A stretch of DNA of 64,000 bases, taken from NCBI GenBank assembly GCA_910584635.1, contig CAJUBA010000007.1, positions 1 through 64,000 of the forward strand, given 5' to 3'. Below the pieces are notes generated by a model that saw only the letters and a program-made list of their open reading frames with translations, was not told where the DNA came from and made no database searches. The DNA comes from an uncultured Christensenella sp. (GTDB taxonomy: Bacteria > Bacillota > Clostridia > Christensenellales > UBA3700). How positions within the stretch are numbered: position 1 is the first letter of the stretch; each line of letters opens with the position of its first letter. Both the position numbers and the translations under genes were made by a program. This document shows positions 18,172 through 26,209 of this stretch, piece by piece.

Positions 18172-20073
18172 TTATTTGGCGTCGCCCGAATTTTGTTGTT
18201 TTTTCATTTTCCTTGCCGGCGAAATATACATAACGCTGTTTCCCGGTATTGTCATCTCAATATAATACGGATAACCGTGCATTTCGCCCTTTTGAGCGGT
18301 AAAACTCATTTTATCGCTTTCGCCGCCGTACTTCTTGTCGTCGCTGTTCAGCGCGACTTTATACACCCTCTTTTCAGGCACTCCCATTCTGTACTTTTCG
18401 CGTTTTACAGGCGAGAAATTGATTACCGCCACGGTATAGTTACCCTCTCCGTCGCTTCTCATGAACGACACGATATTTTGAGTATTGTCGTCCACGCATA
18501 TCCACTTGAAACCGTCATACGTCGTATCAAGATAATACATCTCTCTGTTTTCAAGATAATAAGCGTTGAGATCTTTTACAAACTTGTGCAAATTGTTGTG
18601 AGAATCGTAATCGAGCAAAAACCAATCAAGTTGTTTTTTGTAATCCCATTCTATAAACTGACCGAATTCTCCGCCCATAAAGAGCAACTTCTTGCCCGGG
18701 TGCGCCATGGTATATCCGAAAAACGCTTTCAAGCCGTTGAACTTATCCATATACGTCCCGGGGATTCTGTTGAGAAGCGAACACTTGCCGTGTACCACTT
18801 CGTCGTGAGAAAGCGGAAGTATATAGTTTTCGCTGTAAGCGTAAGTTATCGAAAAAGTAATTTTGTTGTGGTTGTCTTTTCTGAAAAACGGATCGAGCGA
18901 AACATAAGAAAGCATGTCGTTCATCCAACCCATATTCCATTTGAAATTAAAGCCGAGTCCGTTGTCGTAAGCGGGTTTCGTAACGCCTGGATACGCAGTA
19001 GACTCTTCCGCTATCATCATAAGTCCCTTGAATTTTCCGAGCATGTGGGAATTGAGTTTTTTAAGAAAATCTATCGCTTCAAGATTGTAATTTCCACCGA
19101 AAGCGTTAGGGCGCCACTCTCCGCCCTGTCTTCCGTAATCAAGATAGAGCATAGACGCTACGGCGTCGACTCTTATTCCGTCTATATGATATTCGCTTAC
19201 CCAAAAATCCGCCGAAGATATGAGGAAAGAGTGAACTTCGTTTCTGCCGTAATCAAACACTCGCGTTCCCCATTCCTTATGTTCCTGCTTACATGGGTCG
19301 GTATATTCGTAACAAGGTTCCCCGTCGAATTCGTAAAGTCCGAAAGAGTCTTTGGGGAAATGCGCGCATACCCAGTCGAGTATTACGCCGATTTTATTTT
19401 TATGGCATTTATTGATAAAATATTTGAAATCGTCGGGAGTTCCGTATCTAGAAGTAGGCGCAAACATTCCGGTTACTTGATACCCCCAACTTCCCTCGTA
19501 AGGATATTCCGATATAGGCAATATTTCGATATGGGTATAACCCATTTGCTTTACGTAAGCGACGAGTTCGTCCGCCAAATCGCGGTAATTTAGTATATTT
19601 CCGTCTTCGTATCTTTTCCAACTGCCCGCGTGCAGTTCGTAAATATTTATCGGAGAATGAAAAGGGTCGAATTTTTCTCTTTCCGCCAGCCAATTCTTAT
19701 CCGTCCACTTGAATTGAGATTTATACAGTTTTGAAGCGTTGGCGGGCGACGTTTCGCTGTGTCTTGCATAAGGATCGGCTTTTAGTTTCAATTTGCCTTG
19801 CGAAGTTTCCACGCTGAATTTATAAATATCGTAAATTTTAAGACCTTCGACAAAACCTTCCCAAATTCCGTCGCTTATCTTTTCCATAGGATTTCGATCT
19901 CTATCCCAATCGTTGAAATCCCCTACTATACCTACCGACTTGGCATGCGGCGCCCAAACGCGGAACAGCCAGCCGTCTTTTCCCTCTCTTACGCATTGCT
20001 GAGGCGACATAAATTTGTACGCCTCGTAATTAGTTCCCTCGTGAAACAAATATATCGGAATTTTTTTATCCAA
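18172..20073 (-). CDS. glgB: 1,4-alpha-glucan branching enzyme
   Basis: Introduces alpha-1,6 branches in glycogen. Seen: CBM48 domain (about 34-95, FRVWAPHAKSVGIVGDFNDW), then the GH13 barrel with nucleophile Asp303 in GIRVDAVASML, Glu356 in MIAEESTA and LSHDEVVHGK (421-430), and a C-terminal beta domain. The start is a TTG at 20073 with AAGGAG 12 nt upstream. The N-terminal PIYLFHEGTNYEAY is conserved in the family and lies ahead of the first in-frame ATG (Met22), which supports the TTG. First gene of the glycogen unit. Confidence 0.96.
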   Translation of the reverse strand: MDKKIPIYLFHEGTNYEAYKFMSPQQCVREGKDGWLFRVWAPHAKSVGIVGDFNDWDRDRNPMEKISDGIWEGFVEGLKIYDIYKFSVETSQGKLKLKADPYARHSETSPANASKLYKSQFKWTDKNWLAEREKFDPFHSPINIYELHAGSWKRYEDGNILNYRDLADELVAYVKQMGYTHIEILPISEYPYEGSWGYQVTGMFAPTSRYGTPDDFKYFINKCHKNKIGVILDWVCAHFPKDSFGLYEFDGEPCYEYTDPCKQEHKEWGTRVFDYGRNEVHSFLISSADFWVSEYHIDGIRVDAVASMLYLDYGRQGGEWRPNAFGGNYNLEAIDFLKKLNSHMLGKFKGLMMIAEESTAYPGVTKPAYDNGLGFNFKWNMGWMNDMLSYVSLDPFFRKDNHNKITFSITYAYSENYILPLSHDEVVHGKCSLLNRIPGTYMDKFNGLKAFFGYTMAHPGKKLLFMGGEFGQFIEWDYKKQLDWFLLDYDSHNNLHKFVKDLNAYYLENREMYYLDTTYDGFKWICVDDNTQNIVSFMRSDGEGNYTVAVINFSPVKREKYRMGVPEKRVYKVALNSDDKKYGGESDKMSFTAQKGEMHGYPYYIEMTIPGNSVMYISPARKMKKQQNSGDAK

Positions 20074-20107
20074 TTCTCAATTTCGCTCCTTTTTCATACT
20101 TATCCAA

Positions 20108-20136
20108 ATTATACCATATTATTTTTTAATATACAA
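20108..20136 (-). promoter_or_regulatory. Promoter of the glgB operon
   Basis: Minus strand: TTGTAT (20131-20136), 17-bp spacer, TATAAT (20108-20113), about 35 bp before the glgB start. Confidence 0.7.
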
Positions 20137-20168
20137 TACCGATTTTGTGAAAAAACAGATTTTTTTAA

Positions 20169-20182
20169 TTAAAGCGCTTGCA
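20169..20182. promoter_or_regulatory. cre-like CcpA operator
   Basis: TTAAAGCGCTTGCA matches the catabolite-responsive element consensus TGNAAGCGCTTNCA at all fixed positions but one. It lies about 35 bp upstream of the glgB -35 in the glgB/MATE divergent gap. The position suits carbon-catabolite control of glycogen genes. Whether it represses or activates cannot be told. Confidence 0.55.
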
Positions 20183-20346
20183 ATTCTATTCCAATGGGAG
20201 TATAAATTATATGGTCGATTTGTCGATAATAGTAAATTTTACGGCGCGCGTGGCGAAAAATCGACGCGAGCGGGATAAAACTCATATCGGCAAAAAGTTT
20301 CACACTCGGGGAAATGCGTGAGAAATTTTATTTTCGGAGGCGCGAT

Positions 20347-21765
20347 ATGTCAACCAAAGATATGTCTGTCGGCAAACCGCTCAAAGTGCTTTACGCTTTC
20401 GCTGTCCCCATGATAGTATCCGTACTGTTTCAACAATTCTACAACATTGCCGACTCTCTGATAGCCGGCAATTTTATTTCCGACGAAGGAAACGCCCTTG
20501 CCGCAGTAAACGCCGCTTATCCGGTTACCGTAGTATTCATAGCGATAGGCAACGGTTTCGGCGCGGGAGGAGGCGTCGTAATTTCCAGAATATTCGGCTC
20601 TAAGAATTATTCTCGCGCAAAAACGGCAATAAAAACAGCGCTGATAAACATAGCCTTCTTTTCGCTTATATTTACGGTTTTGGGGATATTAACCAACAAA
20701 CCTCTGCTCTCGCTTATGAATTCGCAGGAACTCGGCGAAACGGTTTACGAACAAAGCGTGGATTATCTCAACATATACGTATACGGCCTGGGATTTCTTT
20801 TCATATACAACGTGGTAAGTTGCATCTTTCAGGCGCTCGGCAATTCCAAAACGCCTCTGTTTCTTCTTATATTCTCCACTCTGTTCAACGTGGCGATAGA
20901 CATTATCTTCGTCAAGTATCTCAATCTAGGCGTCAAAGGTCTTGCTTGGGGTACGTTTATCGCGCAAGGCATAGCGTGCGCGCTGTCGCTTGCGGTGCTT
21001 TTAATACACTTGACGAAATTCCCAAAACAAGAGGAAAATTCCCAAAACGAACAAATCGAAAATCGCAAATTAAACAAAGCGTTGGAAAACTCCGTCTTCT
21101 CCTTCTCCACTTGGTCTAGCATTATGCTGCTGTCTTTGCCCAGCGTTTTGCAAAATTCCACTGTATCGATAGGTCAGTTGTTTGTCCAAAGTCTTGTCAA
21201 TTCTTTCGGCAATCCAAACCTTGTCGCAGGTTACGGCTCGGCGTTCAAAATCAACTATATAATCATTTCCGTTTTTCTTACCATATCCAACGCTATGGCG
21301 ACCTTTACTTCTCAAAACATAGGAGCGAAAAGACTTGACAGAGCAAAAGAAGGACTTAAAGGCGGAATAATTTCCATGATTGCGCTCGCTCTTTTCTCGA
21401 CTGCGATATATCTTATTTTTGCAAAAAATCTAGTCGCTTTGTTCACTAGCGAAAACAACGCTCAAATTATCGAAATCGGCGCGGAATTTTTGTATATACT
21501 CTCTCCCTTTTACGCGGTAGTCTGCATAAAGATAATTTTCGACGGATTTATAAGAGGCGCGGGAGATATGGCGGGATTTACCGTAAGCACAATGACCGAT
21601 TTGATAATAAGAGTGGGACTTAGTTATCTGTTTGTAAAAGTATTCGACAGCGGGTTCAAAGGAATATGGTGGAGTTGGCCGGTAGGTTGGGTCGTAGGCG
21701 CTGCTGTGGCGGTAATTTTCTATATTTCCAAGCGTTGGCTTAAAACTGCCGACAAATTGCTTTGA
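20347..21765 (+). CDS. MATE-family multidrug/cation antiporter
   Basis: Membrane exporter of the MATE (NorM/MepA/DinF) superfamily, driven by Na+ or H+. Seen: about 12 hydrophobic segments, N-terminal GKPLKVLYAFAVPMIVSVLFQQFYNIADSLIAG, the loop RIFGSKNYSRAKTA, and a pseudo-symmetric second half (NAMATFTSQNIGAKRLDRAKEG). The start is set at MSTKDMS (472 aa) because CGGAGG lies 6 nt upstream; an in-frame ATG at 20314 lacks a ribosome site. Substrate unknown. It diverges from glgB and is followed by a resistance-like gene remnant. Confidence 0.93.
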   Translation: MSTKDMSVGKPLKVLYAFAVPMIVSVLFQQFYNIADSLIAGNFISDEGNALAAVNAAYPVTVVFIAIGNGFGAGGGVVISRIFGSKNYSRAKTAIKTALINIAFFSLIFTVLGILTNKPLLSLMNSQELGETVYEQSVDYLNIYVYGLGFLFIYNVVSCIFQALGNSKTPLFLLIFSTLFNVAIDIIFVKYLNLGVKGLAWGTFIAQGIACALSLAVLLIHLTKFPKQEENSQNEQIENRKLNKALENSVFSFSTWSSIMLLSLPSVLQNSTVSIGQLFVQSLVNSFGNPNLVAGYGSAFKINYIIISVFLTISNAMATFTSQNIGAKRLDRAKEGLKGGIISMIALALFSTAIYLIFAKNLVALFTSENNAQIIEIGAEFLYILSPFYAVVCIKIIFDGFIRGAGDMAGFTVSTMTDLIIRVGLSYLFVKVFDSGFKGIWWSWPVGWVVGAAVAVIFYISKRWLKTADKLL

Positions 21766-21767
21766 AA

Positions 21768-21797
21768 TTGACATACCTACAACTTTTCCGTTATACT
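21768..21797 (+). promoter_or_regulatory. Promoter ahead of the aph remnant and NimA-like gene
   Basis: TTGACA (21768-21773), 18-bp spacer, TATACT (21792-21797), 7 bp before the ATG of the decayed phosphotransferase. It now probably drives the NimA-like gene at 22030. Confidence 0.65.
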
Positions 21798-21803
21798 GAT
21801 ACT

Positions 21804-22014
21804 ATGTTAATCAAACCTATAAAAATAAATCTTGACGAATATCCCTTTTCAGCGGAATAAGCGACAGACATATAGATATATATTGGGGAATCAAACTCTT
21901 CAATACAACTTGAAAACAACCGCCTTCGCCCAAAGATTTATTGACGTCTACGGCAAAGACAAGATCGATAAAGAAACGCTGCGAACTATCGCCGCTATTG
22001 AAATATTCGGATAA
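21804..22014 (+). pseudogene. Remnant of an aminoglycoside 3'-phosphotransferase-like (APH) gene
   Basis: Seen: an ATG with a promoter opens MLIKPIKINLDEYP, which resembles the N-terminus of clostridial APH-family enzymes, and stops after 18 codons. Immediately after, another frame reads SDRHIDIYWGIKLFN, the end of the APH catalytic/metal region (family pattern GVGDRHIDLFWG). After a further shift, YNLKTTAFAQRFIDVYGKDKIDKETL and IAAIEIFG match the usual APH C-terminus. About 200 central codons are missing, including the HGD motif, and at least one frameshift is present. No activity is expected. Family assignment is from remembered conservation. Confidence 0.7.
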
Positions 22015-22029
22015 TAGGAGGAAAATAAT

Positions 22030-22485
22030 ATGAGAAGAAAAGACAGAGAAATGAACGAAGAATTTGCATTGAATATAGTCGACAAATGCGAGTGGGCTAC
22101 GCTTTGCGCAATCACGACGCAAAACGCTCCTTACTGCGTTCCTCTTTCCATTGCGAGAATAGATAATTTTATTTATTTTCACTGCGCGAAAGAGGGGAAA
22201 AAAATAGACTGCTTGAGATACTCCCCTGCCGTCTGCATTTCTTGCGTAGGAGATACCCAACGCCTAAAAGACGAATTTACCACGAAATACGAATCCGCTA
22301 TCGTAACGGGAATTGCGACTCAAGTAACCGAACGCGACGAAAAAATACTTGCGCTGAAAGCGATATGCGAAAGACATACCCCCGCCAATATGCAAAATTT
22401 TGACGAGGCAATAAACAAAAGTCTTTTTCGCACGGATATTTGGAAAGTTTCGATAGATTCGATAACGGGCAAAAGCAAACGTTAA
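22030..22485 (+). CDS. NimA-like pyridoxamine 5'-phosphate oxidase-fold flavoprotein
   Basis: Probable FMN-binding split-barrel protein. Members include 5-nitroimidazole reductases (Nim) and many of unknown substrate. Seen: 151 residues; MRRKDREMNEEFALNIVDKCEWATLCAI is the typical family opening; a short barrel follows with VPLSIARIDNFIYFHCAKEGKKIDCLR. TAGGAGG ends 9 nt before the ATG. It follows the aph remnant by 15 bp and seems to use that remnant's promoter. A terminator follows. Nitroimidazole resistance should not be assumed. Confidence 0.85.
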   Translation: MRRKDREMNEEFALNIVDKCEWATLCAITTQNAPYCVPLSIARIDNFIYFHCAKEGKKIDCLRYSPAVCISCVGDTQRLKDEFTTKYESAIVTGIATQVTERDEKILALKAICERHTPANMQNFDEAINKSLFRTDIWKVSIDSITGKSKR

Positions 22486-22500
22486 CGATTATTATACTAA

Positions 22501-22531
22501 GCAAAAGCCGCTAATAAAGCGGCTTTTGCTT
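22501..22531. terminator. Bidirectional terminator
   Basis: GCAAAAGCCGCT / AGCGGCTTTTGC hairpin with A- and T-runs on either side, between the NimA-like gene and the convergent acyltransferase gene. Confidence 0.85.
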
Positions 22532-22584
22532 TCGGATTATATACCGAAAATTGTGGAAGTGAAAAAACTATGTTTTGATAAAGT

Positions 22585-23631
22585 CTATAATTTTACCGGA
22601 TGTTCTGTCAATACGTCGTCCGAGTATATATCATCGCAATCGTAATAGTCGAAAATATCTTCTTCTGCAAACTCTTCTTCATATATCGGCAACGCTTTTC
22701 TTGCCTTCTCTGCAAGTTCTTTGTCTACTTTCTTTTTGAGCGCAACGTCGTCGGGTTTGCTTGCCAAAGTAGATTCCTTATCGATAAATCCCTTCGCTAC
22801 ATACTTGTTTTCGAGAGGAGTAAGTCGCATATCGTACTTATCGTAATCGTACCCGTAGAATTCGCAAACCGTTCTGTCATACATTTCCTGCGTGGCTCTC
22901 TGCATATATTCGAGATTATCTTTTACACTCAAATCGTTGCGAGGATAGATAGGCGGACATATCTTAACCGTACAGTCTTTTTTAACGCCCAACTTTCTTC
23001 TAAGCCAATTAGGCTGTCTGAACAGTATTACCGTCATAACCACGGGAACGTTGTTTTTTACCGCGTAGTGGAACGCTCCTTTTTTCAAAGGACGGGAATT
23101 TTCGTATTTTTCCCACATTGCCTGTTCGGCGTAAAAAGTTACCACCGAATTGCCGTGATCGAATATTTCCGTAATAGACTTATCTAGATTGCTCATCGCT
23201 TTTATGGAACTTGCCAACGGCAAGAAGCCGCCCGCTCTGAAAAACTTGCTTGAAAATCCTTTTTTAAGTTGGAATGCCGCGCCCGTCATATAATGTCTGT
23301 GTCCGAAAGCAACTTGGAAATTTATCATTGTATCGAGCAACATTACGTGATTGGAAACTCTTATAGCGTTGTCGACTTGTTTAAGGTTGTCTTTTCCCTC
23401 TATTTTAAGATCGAACAGCAGTTTGTTTGCAATCGGCAACATTGTTCTTAGCAAACTCTTAACGACAAACCTGCCCGCCTTGAAAGTGCGGGTCTTCGGT
23501 TGAAATTCGTAATCTTTATCAACAGTTATCGTATTGTCCTCGTTAAAGGGAGTAGTCCATTGGTCGTACGCCTCCATTCTCGCGTACTGGGCGTGCATTT
23601 GATCGTATTCTTTCTGTGTAATTTTTGCCAT
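22585..23631 (-). CDS. PlsC-like 1-acyl-glycerol-phosphate acyltransferase family protein
   Basis: Likely membrane-associated acyltransferase acting on a lysolipid or glycolipid. Seen: 348 residues with the NHxxxxD-type motif NHVMLLD (about 93-99), followed by an FYAEQAMW block and a PVVM stretch as in the PlsC fold. The N-terminal ~60 and C-terminal ~90 residues are polar and acidic, not part of the core. It follows the glycosyltransferase gene by 9 bp, so the two form a lipid/glycolipid unit. The acyl acceptor is unknown. Confidence 0.82.
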   Translation of the reverse strand: MAKITQKEYDQMHAQYARMEAYDQWTTPFNEDNTITVDKDYEFQPKTRTFKAGRFVVKSLLRTMLPIANKLLFDLKIEGKDNLKQVDNAIRVSNHVMLLDTMINFQVAFGHRHYMTGAAFQLKKGFSSKFFRAGGFLPLASSIKAMSNLDKSITEIFDHGNSVVTFYAEQAMWEKYENSRPLKKGAFHYAVKNNVPVVMTVILFRQPNWLRRKLGVKKDCTVKICPPIYPRNDLSVKDNLEYMQRATQEMYDRTVCEFYGYDYDKYDMRLTPLENKYVAKGFIDKESTLASKPDDVALKKKVDKELAEKARKALPIYEEEFAEEDIFDYYDCDDIYSDDVLTEHPVKL

Positions 23632-23640
23632 CGTACTGCC

Positions 23641-24771
23641 TCAACAATTCATGATATAGGATGCTATGCGGTCGGCTCCGTTATCGCGTTTGTCCAACTT
23701 GTAAGTGTTTGCGATATAGCCTTGCAACAGTGTCGGATCGTCAATCCATTGTTCGATTTGCCTTTTGATTTTCATAGGGCTGTATATCGCCCTGCCGCAC
23801 CCTAACGAATCGACAAAATAATCGACCGTCGCTTTCTCTATCGGATGCGCGTAGTAATCTATAATAACGGGAGTGTGCATATACACGCTGTCAAGTACCG
23901 CATTTGGACCGCCCTTGCAAATAAGAACGTCGCTCGCGCAGTAATACTCGTGTATATCCGTAGTAAACGGCAATACCGTCAACGTAACGTTGTCCGGAAG
24001 TTCGGAAGCGATTCGCTTGTATTTGGAATAAAGTTTTTCATTCTTACCCGCGACAAAAATAACGTTCAGTTGTCTATCGGTATTGAGTAGATAACTCGTA
24101 ACCAAATCGGCTTTTGCTTTCGCGTACGCGCCGTCGGCAACAGTAACGGTAAACTTGTCGGGAAGATTGTATTTTTTCCTGTAATACGTCTTGTCGTCTA
24201 CGCTGTCGAGAATACATTTTCTCGTCGCGCAAGGCACTTGAAAAAGGCTCTCTTTTGAAAAATGTTTTTCCACCGCCTGTTGATAAGCAAGCGCATTGTT
24301 TACAAAAAACGCGCCGTCGCGATTGTCCCACCACATGTGAACGTTGTTGTCGGGATTATATGTTACCACTCTTACGTTCGGAGCAATCTTTTTATACTCC
24401 AAAGCGCAGTACGTCATATAGTAATGCGTGCTGACTATCACGTCAGGATTTTGACTTGCGAAATATTCCAAAACTCCTTTTGTAGCCTTTCTGAAAGTCG
24501 TTTTATGAAGCAGACGGAAAAAGTTGAGTCCAAACGCTCCCAAAAGCGTAAAGCACATATTTCCGTAACCTTTCAGCGAATTGGTACGTTGCGTATTTTT
24601 TATGATAAAATTCTCATAACCAATCATCTTCTTATCGTTGCCTTCGCGCATAACGCGAGACTCGATAATTTGTGCGTCGGAATATTTGCTCAAACTATCT
24701 CTTATAGACTGTATCGATGTTATATGCCCCATACCCGATTCAAAATATGTCAACAAAACTTTTTTTGCCAT
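23641..24771 (-). CDS. MGDG-synthase/MurG-type glycosyltransferase
   Basis: Probably transfers a sugar from a UDP-sugar to diacylglycerol or a related lipid. Seen: N-terminal GMGHITSIQSI, a typical MGDG-synthase N domain (DVIVSTHYYMTYCALEY), and the GT28-like C-terminal loop CKGGPNAVLDSVYMHTPVII. The start is set at MAKKVLLTYF (376 aa), where GCGGAGGA stands upstream; an ATG 30 bp earlier lacks a ribosome site. Its promoter lies at 24905-24933 and the TetR gene diverges from it, which suggests regulation of this pair by that protein. Confidence 0.85.
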   Translation of the reverse strand: MAKKVLLTYFESGMGHITSIQSIRDSLSKYSDAQIIESRVMREGNDKKMIGYENFIIKNTQRTNSLKGYGNMCFTLLGAFGLNFFRLLHKTTFRKATKGVLEYFASQNPDVIVSTHYYMTYCALEYKKIAPNVRVVTYNPDNNVHMWWDNRDGAFFVNNALAYQQAVEKHFSKESLFQVPCATRKCILDSVDDKTYYRKKYNLPDKFTVTVADGAYAKAKADLVTSYLLNTDRQLNVIFVAGKNEKLYSKYKRIASELPDNVTLTVLPFTTDIHEYYCASDVLICKGGPNAVLDSVYMHTPVIIDYYAHPIEKATVDYFVDSLGCGRAIYSPMKIKRQIEQWIDDPTLLQGYIANTYKLDKRDNGADRIASYIMNC

Positions 24772-24872
24772 ACGTTCCTCCGCATATAATCGCCGTTTCA
24801 ACGGCTTTTGGTATGTAAAAGAACGAAATTACCCGTTATTGTTCGATTTCAATGTACAAAATTTGCAAAAGT

Positions 24873-24933
24873 AATTGACTTTTATCAATTATTTTACTAT
24901 TCTTATTATAAGAGAATTCGACAAAATTATCAA
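24873..24933 (-). promoter_or_regulatory. Promoter and possible operator of the glycosyltransferase-acyltransferase unit
   Basis: Minus strand: TTGATA (24928-24933), 17-bp spacer, TATAAT (24905-24910). Just downstream is the inverted repeat AATTGA-N6-TCAATT (24873-24890), a possible binding site for the divergent TetR protein. The rest of the 363-bp gap to 25134 is AT-rich, with GGTTAACA repeated near 25033 and 25044 and no gene. Confidence 0.55.
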
Positions 24934-25134
24934 CCGCAAAACCTATACCATTTACCGCTATTATGTATTATAATCGACATTATTATTCTAAAATGTTTAT
25001 TATTATACCATAATTTTGGCAAATTGTTGGCGGTTAACAAATGGTTAACAGATAGTTTATATTGAGTTAATAATTATAAAATATACGTTTTTTATGAGAA
25101 AAATGTCAATTTTAATGCGAGGGGAAAATTTATA

Positions 25135-25704
25135 ATGGACAAGACAAAAAAAGACAGAAGATTCAAGCGTACGCAACAGCAATTACTATGCGCTTTGAAA
25201 GAACTGATAAATACGAAAAGCATCGTAAATATTTCTGTAAGAGAACTTGCGGAACTTGCGGACGTCAACAGAGCGACGTTTTATCTGCATTACCGCGACC
25301 CCTACGATATGCTTGAACAACTCGGAAACGAATTTATTGAAAATCTTAAAACAATTCTTGTGAAAGACAACGAAGGATTTAACCCCGCGAAAAGTTTTGT
25401 CAATCTATATAAATATGTAAAAGAAAATTACGATATTGCGTATATTCTATTCAGTCCTAATTGCGACAGCGGTTTCGGCAGACATTTGGAGCAATCTCTT
25501 GAAAAGTTCTGTTTTGACAGTTGGATAGTCCGCGCCAAGGACGACGATTCGCGCAACTGCGATTATTTTAGCGTCTATTTGGTCGCCGGCATTACCGCTC
25601 TTTTGGAGAAATGGGTCTTCGACGGATTTGTCGAATCGCCCGAAGAGATGGCAAAACTGTCGCAATACTTCATGATGTACGGCGGAAAACAATTCTGGGA
25701 ATAA
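25135..25704 (+). CDS. TetR/AcrR-family transcriptional regulator
   Basis: One-component DNA-binding regulator. Seen: 189 residues; the N-terminal helix-turn-helix (about 12-55) contains VNISVRELAELADVNRATFYLHYRDPYDMLEQL, a strong TetR signature. The C-terminal ligand/dimer domain resembles the TetR_C_7/DhaS-like type (EKWVFDGFVESPEEMAKL). Ligand unknown. It diverges from the glycosyltransferase-acyltransferase unit, whose promoter it may control. GCGAGGGG is the ribosome site. Confidence 0.9.
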   Translation: MDKTKKDRRFKRTQQQLLCALKELINTKSIVNISVRELAELADVNRATFYLHYRDPYDMLEQLGNEFIENLKTILVKDNEGFNPAKSFVNLYKYVKENYDIAYILFSPNCDSGFGRHLEQSLEKFCFDSWIVRAKDDDSRNCDYFSVYLVAGITALLEKWVFDGFVESPEEMAKLSQYFMMYGGKQFWE

Positions 25705-25732
25705 TTTCTAAAATCATTACTTACTAAAAATC

Positions 25733-25761
25733 CAAAACCGCGTAAATATTACGCGGTTTTG
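25733..25761. terminator. Terminator after the TetR gene
   Basis: CAAAACCGCGTAA / TTACGCGGTTTTG hairpin, 28 bp past the stop codon, with T-rich flanks. Confidence 0.8.
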
Positions 25762-25782
25762 TAATTTATAAAAACAGAAAAA

Positions 25783-25827
25783 CCGACCGGTCGTAAAATC
25801 TACACTTCGTTTTAATTTTAGTCGGAC
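25783..25827 (+). repeat. Short palindromic repeat, GTAAAATCT family, copy A
   Basis: CCGACCGGTCGTAAAATCT... ending TTTTAGTCGGAC, with complementary ends. Related copies lie at 25978-26021 (minus), 49230-49275 (minus) and 55011-55052 (plus), sharing the G-T-A-[AG]-A-A-T-C-T core and paired ends. All four flank accessory genes, two of them on the 3' side of the giant genes. Confidence 0.55.
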
Positions 25828-25857
25828 TCTTTGTTTATATTGATTTTTTATTGCACT

Positions 25858-25955
25858 AGATATTTCGACTTCGCTTCGCTCCGCTCAATATGACGGGAGA
25901 GTTAACAAAGTATCATTTATTCACCCGTCATTCTGAGCGTAGTCGAAGAATCTGG
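25858..25955. repeat. REP-like hairpin repeat, family 1, copy 1
   Basis: Long imperfect palindrome. The left arm runs AGATATTTCGACT...CTCAATATGACGGG and the right arm CCCGTCATTCTGAGC...AGTCGAAGAATCT. Two further copies are at 31427-31583 and 49105-49201. Such CATTCTGAGCG...GAAGAATCT elements are known as widespread dispersed repeats in Bacillota. This copy and the 31.4-kb copy bracket giant surface gene 1. Confidence 0.75.
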
Positions 25956-25977
25956 TCTTATTTATTATCCGTATTTA

Positions 25978-26021
25978 GTCCAACTAAATCGTAATGTAAT
26001 GGAGATTTTACGTCTGGTCTG
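25978..26021 (-). repeat. Short palindromic repeat, GTAAAATCT family, copy B
   Basis: Minus-strand reading: CAGACCAGACGTAAAATCTC...TTTAGTTGGAC. Ends are partly complementary. It lies directly beside the hairpin element downstream of giant gene 1. Confidence 0.5.
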
Positions 26022-26024
26022 ATT

Positions 26025-26142
26025 AAATAGCAAAGCGGAATTACTTATATTACGCTCATACTTTTTGGTTTCCATTTTTCTGTTCTACCTCTCGCTTCCG
26101 CTAAAAAATATGGCTGTAATCTGTAATTCCGCTTTGCTATTT
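26025..26142. repeat. 118-bp element with 20-bp perfect terminal inverted repeats, downstream of giant gene 1
   Basis: AAATAGCAAAGCGGAATTAC (26025-26044) pairs perfectly with 26123-26142. The ~78-bp interior is conserved with a second copy at 55056-55173 (shared blocks ATTACGCTCATACTTTTTGG and AATATGGCTGTAATCTG). Both copies lie just 3' of a giant surface gene, about 68 and 33 nt past the stops. It could be a non-autonomous mobile element or a conserved 3'-UTR structure. Confidence 0.75.
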
Positions 26143-26209
26143 CTTTTCTGTAGTCTTTTATTTATCCTATTATTCAACAACGCTTCAATTAAACAGCGTA
26201 TAACGGACT

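Noticed and set aside
18193..19593. 466-codon plus-strand open frame inside glgB
   Set aside because: Antisense to conserved GlgB motifs; residue content is typical of a shadow frame.
25858..25955. REP-like block considered as an insertion-sequence end
   Set aside because: No transposase frame nearby and no target duplication visible; the sequence matches a common dispersed palindrome type.
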